Origin: Entrophospora sp. SA101
Lineage: Eukaryota; Glomeromycota; Glomeromycetes; Entrophosporales; Entrophosporaceae
DNA: 21,543 nt
Direction: 5' to 3'
NCBI GenBank assembly: GCA_958430865.1
Contig: CAUDNR010004600.1
Coordinates: forward strand, 87,679 to 109,221
A program made the position numbers and the translations under genes. The notes beneath the pieces were generated by a model that saw only the letters and a program-made list of their open reading frames with translations, had not been told where the DNA came from and did no database searches. Positions 1-11,325 of this stretch are shown here, piece by piece (the first letter of the stretch is position 1; every line of letters starts with the position of its first letter).

Positions 1-128
1 GAAGAAAGAAAAATAATAAACATCAGGAAAATAAAGCGGAATGAAGGTGTGCTATTACCTAACAAAAAACAGAAATCTTTAGGAGGAAAATAATATGAAA
101 AATGAAGTCTTATGGTTGAACAATTAAT

Positions 129-544
129 CTATTTTTTCCTTTTAATTCTTTTAGTAACATAAATCATAGCAATTGTAAAGCCTAAGATTAAAGTTATACC
201 TACTATTCATAACCCAATAGATTTACCATCAAAATTTTCTTCATTGTTTGAAATATTGTTTTTATATTCCTCTGCAGCTTTGACAAAATCTTCATCTTTT
301 AAATCTGAGGCAATATTTTTAAGTTGGTAGATATTGGGAGCTTGAGTATTTCTATTATGTTTATAATCAGGCATTACATAAATTTTTTAATAATCACATG
401 ATTATCATCAATAAAAATATCAAAATCTGAACAATTCATTCCAACACCAAGTGCCAATAATAATACACAATTCTTTTTAATAAACAAAATGTCATTTAAA
501 GAATCAAGAAAATAACAAAGAATTTGAAAGAGGGTAAGTGTTTA
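129..544 (-). pseudogene. Remnant of a small single-pass membrane protein
   Basis: Reading the minus strand from an ATG at 374 to a TAG at 129 gives 81 codons with one TGA (207-209) at codon 56. The first 55 codons are hydrophilic. After the TGA comes a clear hydrophobic segment (IVGITLILGFTIAMIYV), then a basic tail KRIKRKK, as in a type I membrane protein with a short cytosolic end. Just upstream, in another minus-strand frame (about 376-544), is a signal-peptide-like stretch (CVLLLALGVGMNCSDF) followed by about 16 residues that end at the ATG of the first part. The simplest reading is one gene for a signal peptide, short ectodomain, membrane helix and basic tail, broken by a frameshift and a nonsense codon. 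I do not recognise the family. It could also be two unrelated chance ORFs, but the order signal, ectodomain, helix, basic tail argues against that. Confidence 0.4.
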
Positions 545-1399
545 TCATAAGAATGGTGATGGCTATGCCACTTGTTGTCACTCTAATTATTTATTTATGA
601 ATTGTTTTTATTTTATTATTATCAGTAGTAATAAATGAGTGACGGCGAACTTGCCACATGAGCTTTTAATCGAAATATTTGAATATATATAATTCAGATA
701 ATTACAAAACATTATATTCTTGCACTCTGGTTAATAGACCATGGCACTACATTAGTATTCCGATTTTATGGAGAAACTCACTTTATTCTTTTGGGATCAC
801 TAAAATATTAATTAATTGTTTATTGGAAAAAGATAAGGATCACTTAACTAGAATGGAATTAACTTTAACTTTTGACCTATTGGAAAAACCATCATTATAC
901 AATTATGTACCAGAATTGATTTTGGCAATTCTCATTTTCATTTAGTGACAGAAAGTGGATTAGAATTTTTATGAAATAAATTAGTAGAATTTATTTTAGA
1001 ACATTCAACAAATCTTAAAACATTTAATACTTACCAAACAGATCTATATTTGGTAAAAGACTATCAAATATTTGACAATTGCTTTCAGAATCCTCATGCT
1101 GAAGATAGTTTGGTTCAACTAATTGAAGTGCAAAATCAAATAAAGTGGTTAACAATTAATTCATTTCATAAACAAGCTTTATCAGATAATTACAAAAAAG
1201 CAATTCTAGCACATTCACAATCAATAATATATTATTCAAGTAATGGGTATAACAATTTAGATCATATATTAGTACTGACATTTAAAAAATTAAAGACTTT
1301 ATTATTAAAAATTAATAGTTACAAAACAAAATATTTAAAAATATTTTATTACCAAACATTGAATTTGTGAAATTGAATATTTGTTATAGTTGGTCAATT

Positions 1400-1560
1400 C
1401 AGGGTTGGCAAGTGTGCGGTCCATTGATGGTCTATTGGTAGTCCATTGGGTCCATTGGGTCCATTGGTATAACACTAACCATATTTAGTATTTTAATAAT
1501 GGCAATGGACCAGTCCAAAATCCATCAGTTCTCAATGGACCAATCAATTTGTCAACCCCG
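1400..1560. mobile_element. Short inverted-repeat element (MITE, hAT-like), copy A
   Basis: This 161-bp element has imperfect terminal inverted repeats: CAGGGTTGGCAA at the left and the complement of CGGGGTTGACAA at the right. It is flanked by an 8-bp target duplication with one mismatch (GGTCAATT at 1392-1399, GATCAATT at 1561-1568). CAGGG ends with 8-bp duplications are typical of hAT elements. The interior has no ORF. It holds repeats of GGTCCATTG in both orientations, which are probably transposase binding sites. It interrupts the F-box pseudogene: joining the flanks across one copy of the 8-bp repeat restores an open frame (YSWSI followed by LSDLSDFIKINGG). Confidence 0.8.
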
Positions 1561-1723
1561 GATCAATTCTATCAGACTTGTCTGATTTTATTAAAATCAA
1601 TGGAGGAACTTTAAGAAATCTAAAACTTTATGGTTTCCCAGACAATAATGAATCTTTAGGAGAGTTATTTCAATCAATAATACAATATTGTAAAAACCTA
1701 TTAGACTTATCAACACAATATAA

Positions 1724-2074
1724 GTTTGAAGTATATGAAGAAATAATGAAAATATTTGATAGTTGTAACAAATTAGAAAGGATTGTATTTCCATTTGGAT
1801 GAAATAGATGATTGTAATAGAACAGGGTTGGCAAATGAGTAGTCCATTGATGGGTCTATTGGTGGTTCATTGGCCCATTAGTATAACACTTTAACCATAT
1901 TTAGTATTTTATTAATGGCAATGGACCAGTCCAAAATCCATCTGTTATCAGTGGACCAGTCAATTTGCCAACCTGGTTTGAAGTATATGAAGAAATAATG
2001 AAAATATTTAATAATTGTAACAAATTAGAAAGGATTGTATTTCCATTTGAATGAAATAGATGATTGTAATAGAA
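1724..2074 (+). repeat. 99-bp direct duplication exactly flanking MITE copy B
   Basis: Positions 1724-1822 and 1976-2074 are both 99 bp and differ at three sites, all G in the left copy and A in the right. The left copy ends at the base before the element and the right copy starts at the base after it. The duplicated sequence is part of the F-box pseudogene (EVYEEIMKIFDSCNKLERIVFPF region). Both copies carry the same frame break after the PF codons, so the gene was already broken before the duplication. Confidence 0.9.
1823..1975. mobile_element. Short inverted-repeat element (MITE), copy B
   Basis: This 153-bp relative of the element at 1400-1560 shares the CAGGGTTGGCAA start, the interior block ending in ATGGCAATGGACCAGTCC, and the complementary right end TTTGCCAACCTG. 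It has no ordinary 8-bp target duplication: TAATAGAA is on the left and GTTTGAAG on the right. Instead, both ends abut copies of a 99-bp host segment. Non-coding. Confidence 0.8.
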
Positions 2075-2217
2075 TTATTGAAGTTCTAAAACAAACATCT
2101 CCGGAAAAAATTAAAATCAATATCAGTTGATAATAGAATTTTTAATTTTAAAGATAACTATTGGAAGGAAGATTACTAAGACAAATTAATAAAAAAATAC
2201 GATTTTCATTGGTTGTG

Positions 2218-2996
2218 AATATTTTTTTTTACAATTATATCAATCTAACATTTGTAGAGAATATTAGCAAATAATTTGGTTAACAAAACATTGACAAGTG
2301 GTAAAGACAAATTTAGTCACTATTAGAGCTCTCAATCAGGTTGGGTAAAGAACTCGGCCAGGTAATCAATCACTTTACTTGAGACATTATAAAAATTCTG
2401 ATGTTAAAAATTTTGGACCCTGAAATTTTTGGTAATACAAATGTTCATTTTGCCTGGTTTTGTTGCAAGCATGCCCCATAAAGAATTTTAAAAACAGGCG
2501 CTTCGTTATATCGAGCGCCGACGTATGTAATTAATTGTGTACCTGCCTCTTTTTCTAAAAGTATATACAACGTGATACAATCACTAATATATGTAATTGT
2601 TTTCTATTCTGTGTTTCAAAAAATTTCTTGGGGTCATAGAGTTAAGAAACCCCTTCTCTCTCTATTATTATTATTATATTTATTCGTTAATAAATAAATA
2701 AATAAAAGACATAACTTAAAAATTTCCGGGGTGTATAAATATTACTCAATAAATTCACCAAAAAAAAAATTTTTTTTTTTGTCAAAAAAACTAAAAAACT
2801 AAAAAATAAAAAAATACAATAATATTAGTAGCAAGTAGTTGTAGTTTATATCTACCGTCTTCTACTTTTATTTCATTTATTCTCAAAAAAAGATAGACAT
2901 ACATACATCAATCTTTATTTTTTGTAACTCTTGTAAACTAAATCATAAAATAAAATCTTTCAACAACAACAAAAAATTAAAAAAAGCCAATAATAG
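2218..2996 (+). promoter_or_regulatory. Upstream region and probable 5' UTR of the RIM15-type gene
   Basis: No gene is visible here. A GC-rich inverted repeat (GGCGCT 2497-2502, AGCGCC 2514-2519) stands out in AT-rich DNA. A CT-rich run lies near 2650-2670. A possible TATA element (TATAAAT, 2734-2740) lies 257 bp before the start codon and is followed by an A9/T12 homopolymer block at 2761-2780, of the sort that excludes nucleosomes. The stretch from about 2830 to 2996 is A-rich, as in fungal 5' leaders. A CCCCT motif at 2650-2654 fits a stress-response element, but a single copy carries little weight. No transcription start can be fixed from sequence alone. Confidence 0.4.
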
Positions 2997-5900
2997 ATGG
3001 CATCTTCTTCACCTCAACAAAAATCACAATCAATAACGGAATCACCTCAACAGCAACTCTTGCAAGCTGCTGATTCTTCAACTAAACCATCAGTTCCTTC
3101 TCCTACCTCCTCAATATCACAGCAACAACCACAACATTTAACTCTTGAAACAAGTAGCCTTGCCACTCCAAGTAGCAGTAGTGCCACTACCAACATCGAT
3201 GTCAACAACACCAACAACAACAGTATTAATAGTTTATATCATGCTAAACTTCCAATCCAACGTCGTCAAAGTGGTGCAAGCTCACAACTTAAACGTTTAC
3301 TTAGTTTAAAATCAGAATTTAATTCTTCAAGCACGTCTTCATTTTATTCTGATTCAGAAACAGAGTCATTAGAAACAGATTCTGATGCTTATTTTACAAA
3401 CGATGAACTTCCACCGTCCTCGTTTACCTTTTCTTCTTCCGTAAAACGCCGACCTTCTTTTCCGAGATCTCCTACTACCATTAGATTCTTCCCAGATTTA
3501 TCAATTGACGCTCAAGAAAATCATTTAAGTGACTTATATATAATCGATGAAAGTTCACCTGAATTTGCTTTTCCAAAAGTTAAAAGAAAACTTTTAAAAG
3601 ATCTTGAAGAGGCAAAACGTAGAGCAGATCAAGCTATCACAGTTCTATTGCGACATTGGTACCAATCACATAGATATCAAGAATTATTAAGTGAATTATC
3701 GTATGATGGTTGGAGTGATGACGAGGATAAACAACCACTTGTTGTAATTCGTAGAAATAATAGTCAAAGAACATTAAGTACTAACAAACCAGTTTCGACT
3801 AATAATAACGATAGTAATAATAATAACAGAATAATTAAACAAGTAAAACCAAAACAACCAATCAGTGATACAGATGATGAAAATTCATCACCAAATAGCA
3901 ATAATAATGATAATAACAACAGCAACAGCAATAATAATGCTATTAAAATTAGCACTAACAATAACAATAACAATTATAAAAATAGGCTTACTCCTGTTGA
4001 TAGATTAAAATTCGAAAATATTGATGAACAATACTATGGTGGTGATGGTAATAAACAAGAATCTGTATCATTACATGGGGATATTACAAGCCCAAAGAAG
4101 ATATCGATTAAAAAGAAACGCACAGAACGCAGATTTATTCATTCAAATAGTTGGCCACCTTGTGTTTTGGGTGAGTAGGCTATTTAATATTATTTTAAAC
4201 AATAACGGTGATATTAATATTGAATAGTAATTAGAGATTAACAATATTGTACAAAAAAAGATAATGTTTACAATACCATATTGACATTATTTTGGTTTGG
4301 ATAGATTAATAATTTAATGAAAAATGGGAGAAAAAATCAAAATTTATTCAACATGTATATTGGAATATTTACACATTTCTTAAAAATAATTAATCAAAAA
4401 AAAAAAATCAATTCTTTTTTTTCTTAATAAGCCTCCTCTCATACTATATTATTGACACGTATCGATCGTATTGCTAAGAGGATACTTAAGACTGCTATAC
4501 ATGATTTAGTACATTATAATGTTGCCGTGGAAATTATGAAGGAGCTTCAAGAACTTATGGAAACTCAGAAAAAAATGCCTGTCGGTAATGCTGATGCTGA
4601 AGAATTATTAACGAGACTTGTATACACTTTTGCTGACGTTGCTAGAGCTGTTGATGCAGTGGTAAGTAAAAATTTTTTTTTTGATGATGTCAAATAGTTT
4701 TTTTTTGATATCAAAAATGAAAATAATATTAACTAAAAAAGAATGATTTTTTTTTTGAAAGAATCAATCATACGCTGAAACAAATGGTGATTTATCGTTA
4801 GAAAATAACAATAAGGAAGAAGATACACCACCACCTACTAATTCTGATTGGTTAATTTCATCGCCGTTATTCACACCTTCATCACCACTAACTCCATCTT
4901 CTTACTCACCACCACAGACATCACTTCACAGTTATCATCAAAGGCATAAATCATTTGATAGCGTTAATAATAAGAAGAACCAAAGAGATGGTAACAATAC
5001 AAAAATCGCACCCAATTATCTCCCAGTTCCGCAGCAGCAGCAACAACAGCAGCAACATCAGCAACACTCGTCTCCTTTAGCTAAACATGTGTTGACACCA
5101 CCAGTTCCACAGATTAAATCATTACGAGATTCTTTCGAACAAATTTATGCGGCAGCAAATGAATTGGTATTTGAATCACCTATCACATACATTCCTCCTC
5201 CTCATTCAACTGTAGATGATAATAGTTTAACATGGAGTAGTTTAACAAGAAAGCAAGTAGATATGTTGTTACAAGAAGAAATGAATCGTGAAATAGACAT
5301 TGGTATAATAATGAAACAACAACAAGATGGCAGTAGTGATTTAGAGGGTCGTAAGAAATCCAAAAAGGTATGCAGTTTTAAAAGCATTATAAATATATGT
5401 GTGTTTATTGTTTGTTTTATTTTTATATATATTAACTTTAAAAAAAACCTAGTCCAAACAAATGATGAATTTCTTCAAATCACTCAAAAACGCATTCCAT
5501 AGTCCTACATCCTCTACTTGTGTTTCACCAACCGGCTCGCCAACAAATTCTTTAGTTCAACCAAGTCCTGTACGCAATACTCATCTACCAAGACCACAAA
5601 TGCCAGAAAAAACTCGTACTCTGTCATTTGACTCTAATGCATTCTCATTGTCTCGTCGTAGTTCATTTGTGTCAATGAGAGGAGATAAAGATACTTTGCA
5701 TAGTACTAGCCTAATGAATCATAGTTCATCTGTGATAATTACTAACAGCAATCATGGTGGTGGTGGTATAACGTCAGGGTTCTCAATCCCACATGATTAT
5801 ATACTATGTCGTATATGTGAAGAGATGATTCATAGTCATGAATTGGATGCTCACTCGAGAACTTGTGCTATAACAACAGAATACGCATTTAAATTACAAG

Positions 5901-8900
5901 AATGTGATGGTAGATTACGTAGATTGATTAATGATATGACCAAAAAAAAATCAGAGATCATGAAAGGAGTTTGTATTCAATTCATTATTATTTATTATTG
6001 TTATCGTTATTAATGTAGTTTTAATACTTATTTATTTATTTATTTATTTATTTATTAATGATTTAGGAAAAAAACCTCCCCTTCCAAGATTATTCCAATA
6101 TCTCTAATATTAAAGATGCAGAAATGATGGAAGGCTATGGCAAAAAGTAAAGAATCCTTCATTCAATTATTGAATTTGAAAAAATGTTTTTAATAATTAT
6201 TCTAACAAAGTACATCGAATAAAAATATTTAGAGCTGCTAATATTAAAGAAACCGCAAATAGACGTGATGCTATGAGAAAAATAGAAAAATATGCAAGCA
6301 AGCTGGGAAGACTTGTCGAAGAAATGGAAAAGAATGCCACAAGAGATGAAAATATTTTAACATATGGTAAACGTTTATTACATGTTGTTAAGGAGAAACA
6401 TGATACATTTCAATCCTATCATCAAAAATTACGTGCTACAAATGCAATATCTAATATCATGAATAATAACAATAACAATAATAACAACAGCAATATTTCC
6501 ACATCTATTACACAAGCCATTTCATCAACTGATAAAGAAAATAGCAGTTATAATAATAGTTTAAAAGTCTCTCAAAAAATTTCAAGAAAACAATCAATCT
6601 CAAGCCGTATGCTATCAACGTCTGCATCAAACAAATCATCAAATAGTTTAACATCCTCTAAAAATTCACGTAATAACGGTGGCATTAGTGGCGGACAAAG
6701 AGAGGGTGGTAGTGGTAGTTCTTCAAATCATAGAAGACATGATAGCATTGGTTCAATATCATATGATTCAGATATTACGCCACCACCGCCTCGAGGTGGC
6801 AAAAAATTAATTTCACTTTTTGCTGCAGTGCTTCGTGGTGGTAATAGTCGTTCTGGAAATAATAGTTCTAGCAAAGAAACTACTGGAATACCAATAGCTG
6901 CTAACGGAGATAATAAAGGAGTATGTGTTTTTAATTTATTTATTGAAAAAATCATTTTTAAAGCATTTTTATTTATTTGTTTGATTTTTTTTTAAAGGGT
7001 GCCAAAACTAAAATTCCTAGCATACAAGATTTTGAAATAATAAAACCAATTAGTCGAGGTGCTTTCGGAAAAGTATATTTAGCACGTAAAAAAACGACAG
7101 GAGATCTTTATGCCATCAAAATTTTAAAGAAAGTTGATATGGTTCGAAAAAACATGGTAAATCATGTTTTGGCGGAAAGAAGAGTGCTGAGTTTGTCGAG
7201 GACACCATTTGTTGTGAAACTCTATTATGCATTTCAAAGTCAAGATTATTTATATTTGGTTATGGAATACCTAATCGGCGGTGATTTATCTTCTCTACTT
7301 CAAAATTTTGAACTTTTTGACGAGGAAATGGCAAGAATGTACACAGTCGAAGTAATTCTAGCTCTTGAATATCTTCACAATAATGGTATTACACATCGTG
7401 ATCTCAAGCCCGACAACATGTTGATTACATCTGAAGGACATATTAAATTAACAGACTTTGGATTATCAAGGATTTCTATACCTGAAAAAAGCAATATGGC
7501 ATTTACAAAAGAGGATGAGTCATTGTCGATTATATCAGATAAAAAATTGGGTTCAAAGCCTACAAGAACTGGTAGTATTGATTCTCGATCTAGTTCCGTC
7601 GTACACTCCAGACCAGTATCAGCAATATTTTCTAACGAGAATCCAAAACAGCGCATTAGTCATGTTAATTTCAGTTTGGATTCCAATAACATCAGCAATA
7701 ATAATAGCAATAATAATATTATTAATAATAGTAGCGTTAACAATAATACTAACAACAGCAATAAGAACAATAATTCCAAAAACTCACTAAAACAAGGTTC
7801 ATCGAAATTGTTTGGAAAAAAACAGAATCGTCAAAGCTCAAAAGCATTACTGGGTACACCAGACTATTTGGCACCGGAATTATTACTTGGCATTGGACAT
7901 TCTACAGCAGTAGACTGGTGGTCGCTTGGTGTTTGTTTATTTGAATTTTTGATTGGATATCCGCCATTTAATGACGATACACCACAAAAAATATTTAAAA
8001 ATATTTTAGATCATAAGATACAGTGGCCACCAGAAGAGCTTTTATCACCACAAGCAAAAGATCTCATCACAACACTTTTAAATCAAGATCCTGCCAAACG
8101 ACCAACAGTTGCTGAGATCAAAGCGCATCCATTTTTCCATGGAATTGATTGGGACCATATTCGAGATCAGCCAGCACCATTTGTTCCAAATCCGGAAGAT
8201 GAACAAGATACTAGTTATTTTGATGCTCGTAATAACCGTGCAGATATTCGTAGATTATCAGCTGGTAATATTGAAGAATTCGCGTTAGGTAGGATGACAG
8301 CACCTGGTGATCGTAGATCGATGATCCTCTCTGACGATGACAATAATGAACAATCTAACAACAATAACTGTGTTTATCCAATATCATCAAGTGTACAACC
8401 ACCAAATCTATTATTATCAACAGTCACTGCAAATTTGATTGATAATATTTCATTACATTCACCAACATCACCAACAGTTTTAAACAATAATAATGAACTA
8501 TCATCAAATAACAGTAGTTCTAGTATTGGTAATAATGGTAAAGGTAATAATAGTAGTAGTGACAATAACAGGAGCAGTAACAATAGTGGTAACAATAGTG
8601 GTAACAATAATGGTAGCAATGATAGTAATAATAATACTCAACGTCATTCCACATTAAAACCACCAACACAATCTGAGGAGATTCCAATTAAACATCATCA
8701 AAAACGAAGACCATCACTTTTAAAATTAACTGCAGGGGGCAAGTCAAGGAAGCAATCTATCAGTGGAACCAATAGTGATAGTTCATCATCATCATCATCA
8801 TTGACGGCAACCCCAACATCAACTGGGCCAATTCCGATGACAGGCAATACATTAATATCACCTTCATATAATACACGATCAAGAAGATCAACATTGGTCG

Positions 8901-9082
8901 GATCACCTAAAATGTATGATATGGAGCAGACTATAGCATCAGCTTATGAAGTACACGCAGCAGGAAATCAAACGAATCGAAATGAGACAGAATTTGATGC
9001 TTTTGTTTATAAGGGAGTATCGGTTCTAGGCGATGTAAATCGTGATGTTTTATCAGGAGGCACTGGTAACAGTAATATTTAA
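2997..9082 (+). CDS. RIM15: RIM15-type AGC-family protein kinase (Greatwall-like), seven exons
   Basis: Exons are 2997-4170, 4432-4661, 4762-5367, 5453-5968, 6067-6146, 6233-6920 and 6998-9082; all junctions are GT-AG and keep frame, giving about 1792 residues (yeast Rim15 is 1770). In-frame TAA TAG directly precede the ATG. In order: a Ser/Gln/Asn-rich N-terminus; a conserved helical block at about 392-470 ([12 protein letters not shown] to VARAVDAV); a zinc finger with C789, C792, H804 and C808 (CRICEE...HSRTC), a family hallmark; a coiled segment at about 820-930; and the kinase, with loop SRGAFGKV (1117-1123), K1139, E1158, HRDLKPDN with D1233, DFG at D1251, and GTPDYLAPE at 1384-1392. 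About 125 Asn/Ser-rich residues separate DFG from APE, as in Rim15/Greatwall kinases. The family phosphorylates endosulfines, which then inhibit PP2A-B55 and promote quiescence. I see no PAS and no C-terminal receiver domain. Several RRxS motifs suggest PKA control. A last intron at 9066-9123 with a stop at 9165-9167 is an alternative end. Confidence 0.93.
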
Positions 9083-9784
9083 AAGAAAATTTTTTATTTA
9101 TTTCATAAAAAAACAATAGCCAGCTATAACAGCATCATCAGGCAATATCATTGCATCATCGCAGTAAGAGATAAATTTAAATATATATAATATGTATATT
9201 CTAGTAGATTTTTAGATTTGTTTAAAGGATTTTGGATTTTTATTTTGTTGTTTTTTATATTGTAATTGGACTTTTTTTCAATTCATTACAAATTATATAA
9301 ATATACACATTCAACGTGTGTATATTTGTATGTAACATGTATATTTATTTAGAGTTTCACTTATTTTATAGCTTCACATTTTCTTTGTTTATAGTTAATT
9401 TCAAACACGCAAACATCTATTCACCAAAAAAAAAAAAAAACAAACATTCTGTAGTATAGTTGGTTTTTCATAAATTTTTTCATTTCTAAAAAAAATTTTG
9501 ATTGTGATTATTATTAAAAAAAAATAATAATTAATAAAAAAATTTTTTCTTAGATGAATCATATATATTTGGTGAATAATATATGTTGATGGTTGAATTA
9601 GAATTTTCCATAATAAAAATTTATTTTTTTTTAGAATTTCTCTTAAAAAATTTGTACAATAAATAATAAATTAATTGATTAATCAATATCAAAGTGAAGG
9701 AAAAAAGGTTTTATAATAAAAGTAAGAAAAACAACTTTTTGAAATCATTAGTAATATAAATATATTAATATTCCAAGTCGTAAC
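9083..9784 (+). other. 3' UTR and AT-rich spacer after the kinase gene
   Basis: No gene is visible apart from the possible alternative last exon (9124-9167) of the kinase gene. An 11-bp perfect inverted repeat (arms 9299-9309 and 9317-9327, loop TTCAACG) could form a stable hairpin in the transcript. The rest is homopolymer A/T runs and AATAAA-like words, consistent with 3' end formation at about 9100-9500, though no single poly(A) site can be named. Confidence 0.45.
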
Positions 9785-10586
9785 ATGATTTTGCAATCTC
9801 GTAACAGAAAATATCCAGAAGCTATATTAATTTTCAACTGGTGCGTTACAAATTGTAATAAAAATAATCGAACACATATGGGACAAAACCAAGGTGAGCA
9901 CTTATATACCAAGGATTTCAGGGATCATAAATTCTAACAACACAATTGTTCTGCTGATTTTACAAATTATCTTGCAATTTAATCCCATGCTTACATTTTT
10001 TTTTTGGAACCAGCAACAAAATCAAATTATGAAGGTGCTAAAAATTAGTAATAATACTTATCTAAGAAAAAAATTGTTGGTTGGGCAGTATCTGCATTAA
10101 CCCAATTTAAGCAAGAAAGCAAAGGGTCTGACAACTTTCCAGTTTCATAGGTAGAAGTAGTAGCAATGAGAATAAATTTTGTTTGATAAATCCACTTCTT
10201 TATTAAATGGGGTGAAAATTTGTATTAAACCACGAATATCACTATTTTGAATTATCGAAAAAAAAAAATACTTGAAGGTTTTGCAATGCATTAAACATTA
10301 AATTATTCTGCTTTTATTTAATATCGCATCTTTAGTTCTATATAAACCCAACCAATTGGGTTTTCTCATTTCAATGTTCTTGCCCAAAATAAATTCTACA
10401 AAGATATTTATTTCATGGTGTGACCACCTTTTTCTTCAATGATTTTGTGATGATTGATTGCTATTATTATCAGTCATCTCAACATGATTGTTGATATCAT
10501 CTCATTATTGTCAGTAATCTCAAAGTGATTGTTATTATCGGTATCATTATGATTGCCATTACGATTATTATTATTGGTTATCTCGA
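9785..10586. other. Decayed AT-rich region with short ORF remnants
   Basis: An ATG at 9785 opens a 51-codon ORF ending at 9940 (starts MILQSRNRKYPEAILIFNW). A separate plus-strand stretch near 10068-10130 reads IVGWAVSALTQFKQESKG before a stop. Both look like old coding sequence, but I recognise neither. Between 10440 and 10586 there is a degenerate repeat of about 30 bp with words like TGATTGTTATTATC and ATCTCAACA. No functional gene is supported. Confidence 0.3.
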
Positions 10587-10614
10587 CATGGGATATACAG
10601 AGAGTCAGCACCAA

Positions 10615-10654
10615 GTGAGTACTGTACTGAATCAAAGTTCAGTACAGTACTCAC
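10615..10654. repeat. Perfect hairpin, 17-bp arms
   Basis: GTGAGTACTGTACTGAA (10615-10631) and its exact complement (10638-10654) enclose a 6-base loop TCAAAG. It lies just inside the left end of the 920-bp element. A diverged counterpart with a longer loop lies inside the right end (about 11420-11480). The word TTCAGTAC recurs at the element ends, suggesting a protein binding site. Confidence 0.9.
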
Positions 10655-11010
10655 CCTTGTATAAACTGTGTAACATACTAAGAATAATTCAGTACACACT
10701 TGTCATTTATAACTATTAAGTTATCTAACCATTTAATATTAAGATTACCATTGAAAATAATTAAAGTGACATGAAAAAATATAATAATTTTGTTATCCCA
10801 AAAACATTTGCTTTATTAAGTAAAATTAATCTTCATATCAAATATGATATACTGAAGTTTTGCCACATATAAATAACAACTTATTGTTTTACAAACTGAC
10901 TACAAATAGCAAGTTCTAACAACTTTTGTGGTATAAGTAAAAAATACAACATATAAAAGGTAAGTAAAGCTCCGAAACGGGCCACTAGCCTTGTGTATTT
11001 AATTATGTAT

Positions 11011-11220
11011 TGCGTCATGAATTGTCTTGAATTACGTATTAGTATTGTGTCATGAATTGTCTTGAGTTACGTATTGTGTCACGAATTGTCTTGAATTACG
11101 TCTTGAGTCATGAATCGCCTTGAGTTATGTCTTGAGTCATGAATTGCCTTGAGTTACATCTTGCGTCACGAATTGCGTCCTACATCTCTTGCATCATGAA
11201 TTGTGTTTTGCGCCATGCAT
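11011..11220. repeat. 29-bp minisatellite, seven units
   Basis: Units start at 11011, 11046, 11075, 11104, 11133, 11162 and 11190, so the period is 29 bp except for a 6-bp insertion in the first and a 1-bp loss near the end. The consensus begins TGNGTCATGAATTGTCTTGA and continues to TTACGTCT. The period is not a multiple of three, so it is not coding. It lies within the 920-bp inverted-repeat element and probably spreads with it. Confidence 0.9.
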
Positions 11221-11325
11221 AACACCAATTGCAGCTTTTAAACCACTATAACTGTTTCGCCTTTTATATTTAATTAATTATTATTAATTTATGTAATCAC
11301 AAAATTTTCTTATTAACTCGAAATC

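Larger units (their letters stand above)
635..2217 (+). pseudogene. Decayed F-box/LRR-type protein gene
   Basis: Pieces in different frames, in the right order, make an F-box protein of the type greatly expanded in Rhizophagus. An ATG at 635 precedes LPHELLIEIFEYI; after a frame change near 690 comes YNSDNYKTLYSCTLVNRPW and then PILWRN, the usual F-box core, where such proteins bind Skp1 in SCF ubiquitin ligases. Leucine-rich-repeat-like sequence follows at 960-1370 (IKWLTINSF, FKKLKTLLLKI) and 1578-1795 (INGGTLRNLKLYGFPD, SCNKLERIVFPF). C-terminal remnants run to a TGA at 2215-2217. I count at least five frame changes or stops (near 690, 940, 990, 1340 and 1796) and two short transposon insertions. 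It is certainly non-functional as F-box protein in this form. A gene model built from many small introns is unlikely because the breaks lack splice sites. Confidence 0.75.

Noticed and set aside
2650..2654. CCCCT stress-response element upstream of the kinase gene
   Set aside because: A single 5-bp match is expected by chance; it is mentioned only within the upstream region.
3764..3973. Minus-strand ORF rich in Leu inside the kinase gene
   Set aside because: It is the complement of the AAT/AAC-rich Asn tract of the first exon. The same holds for 8374-8619.
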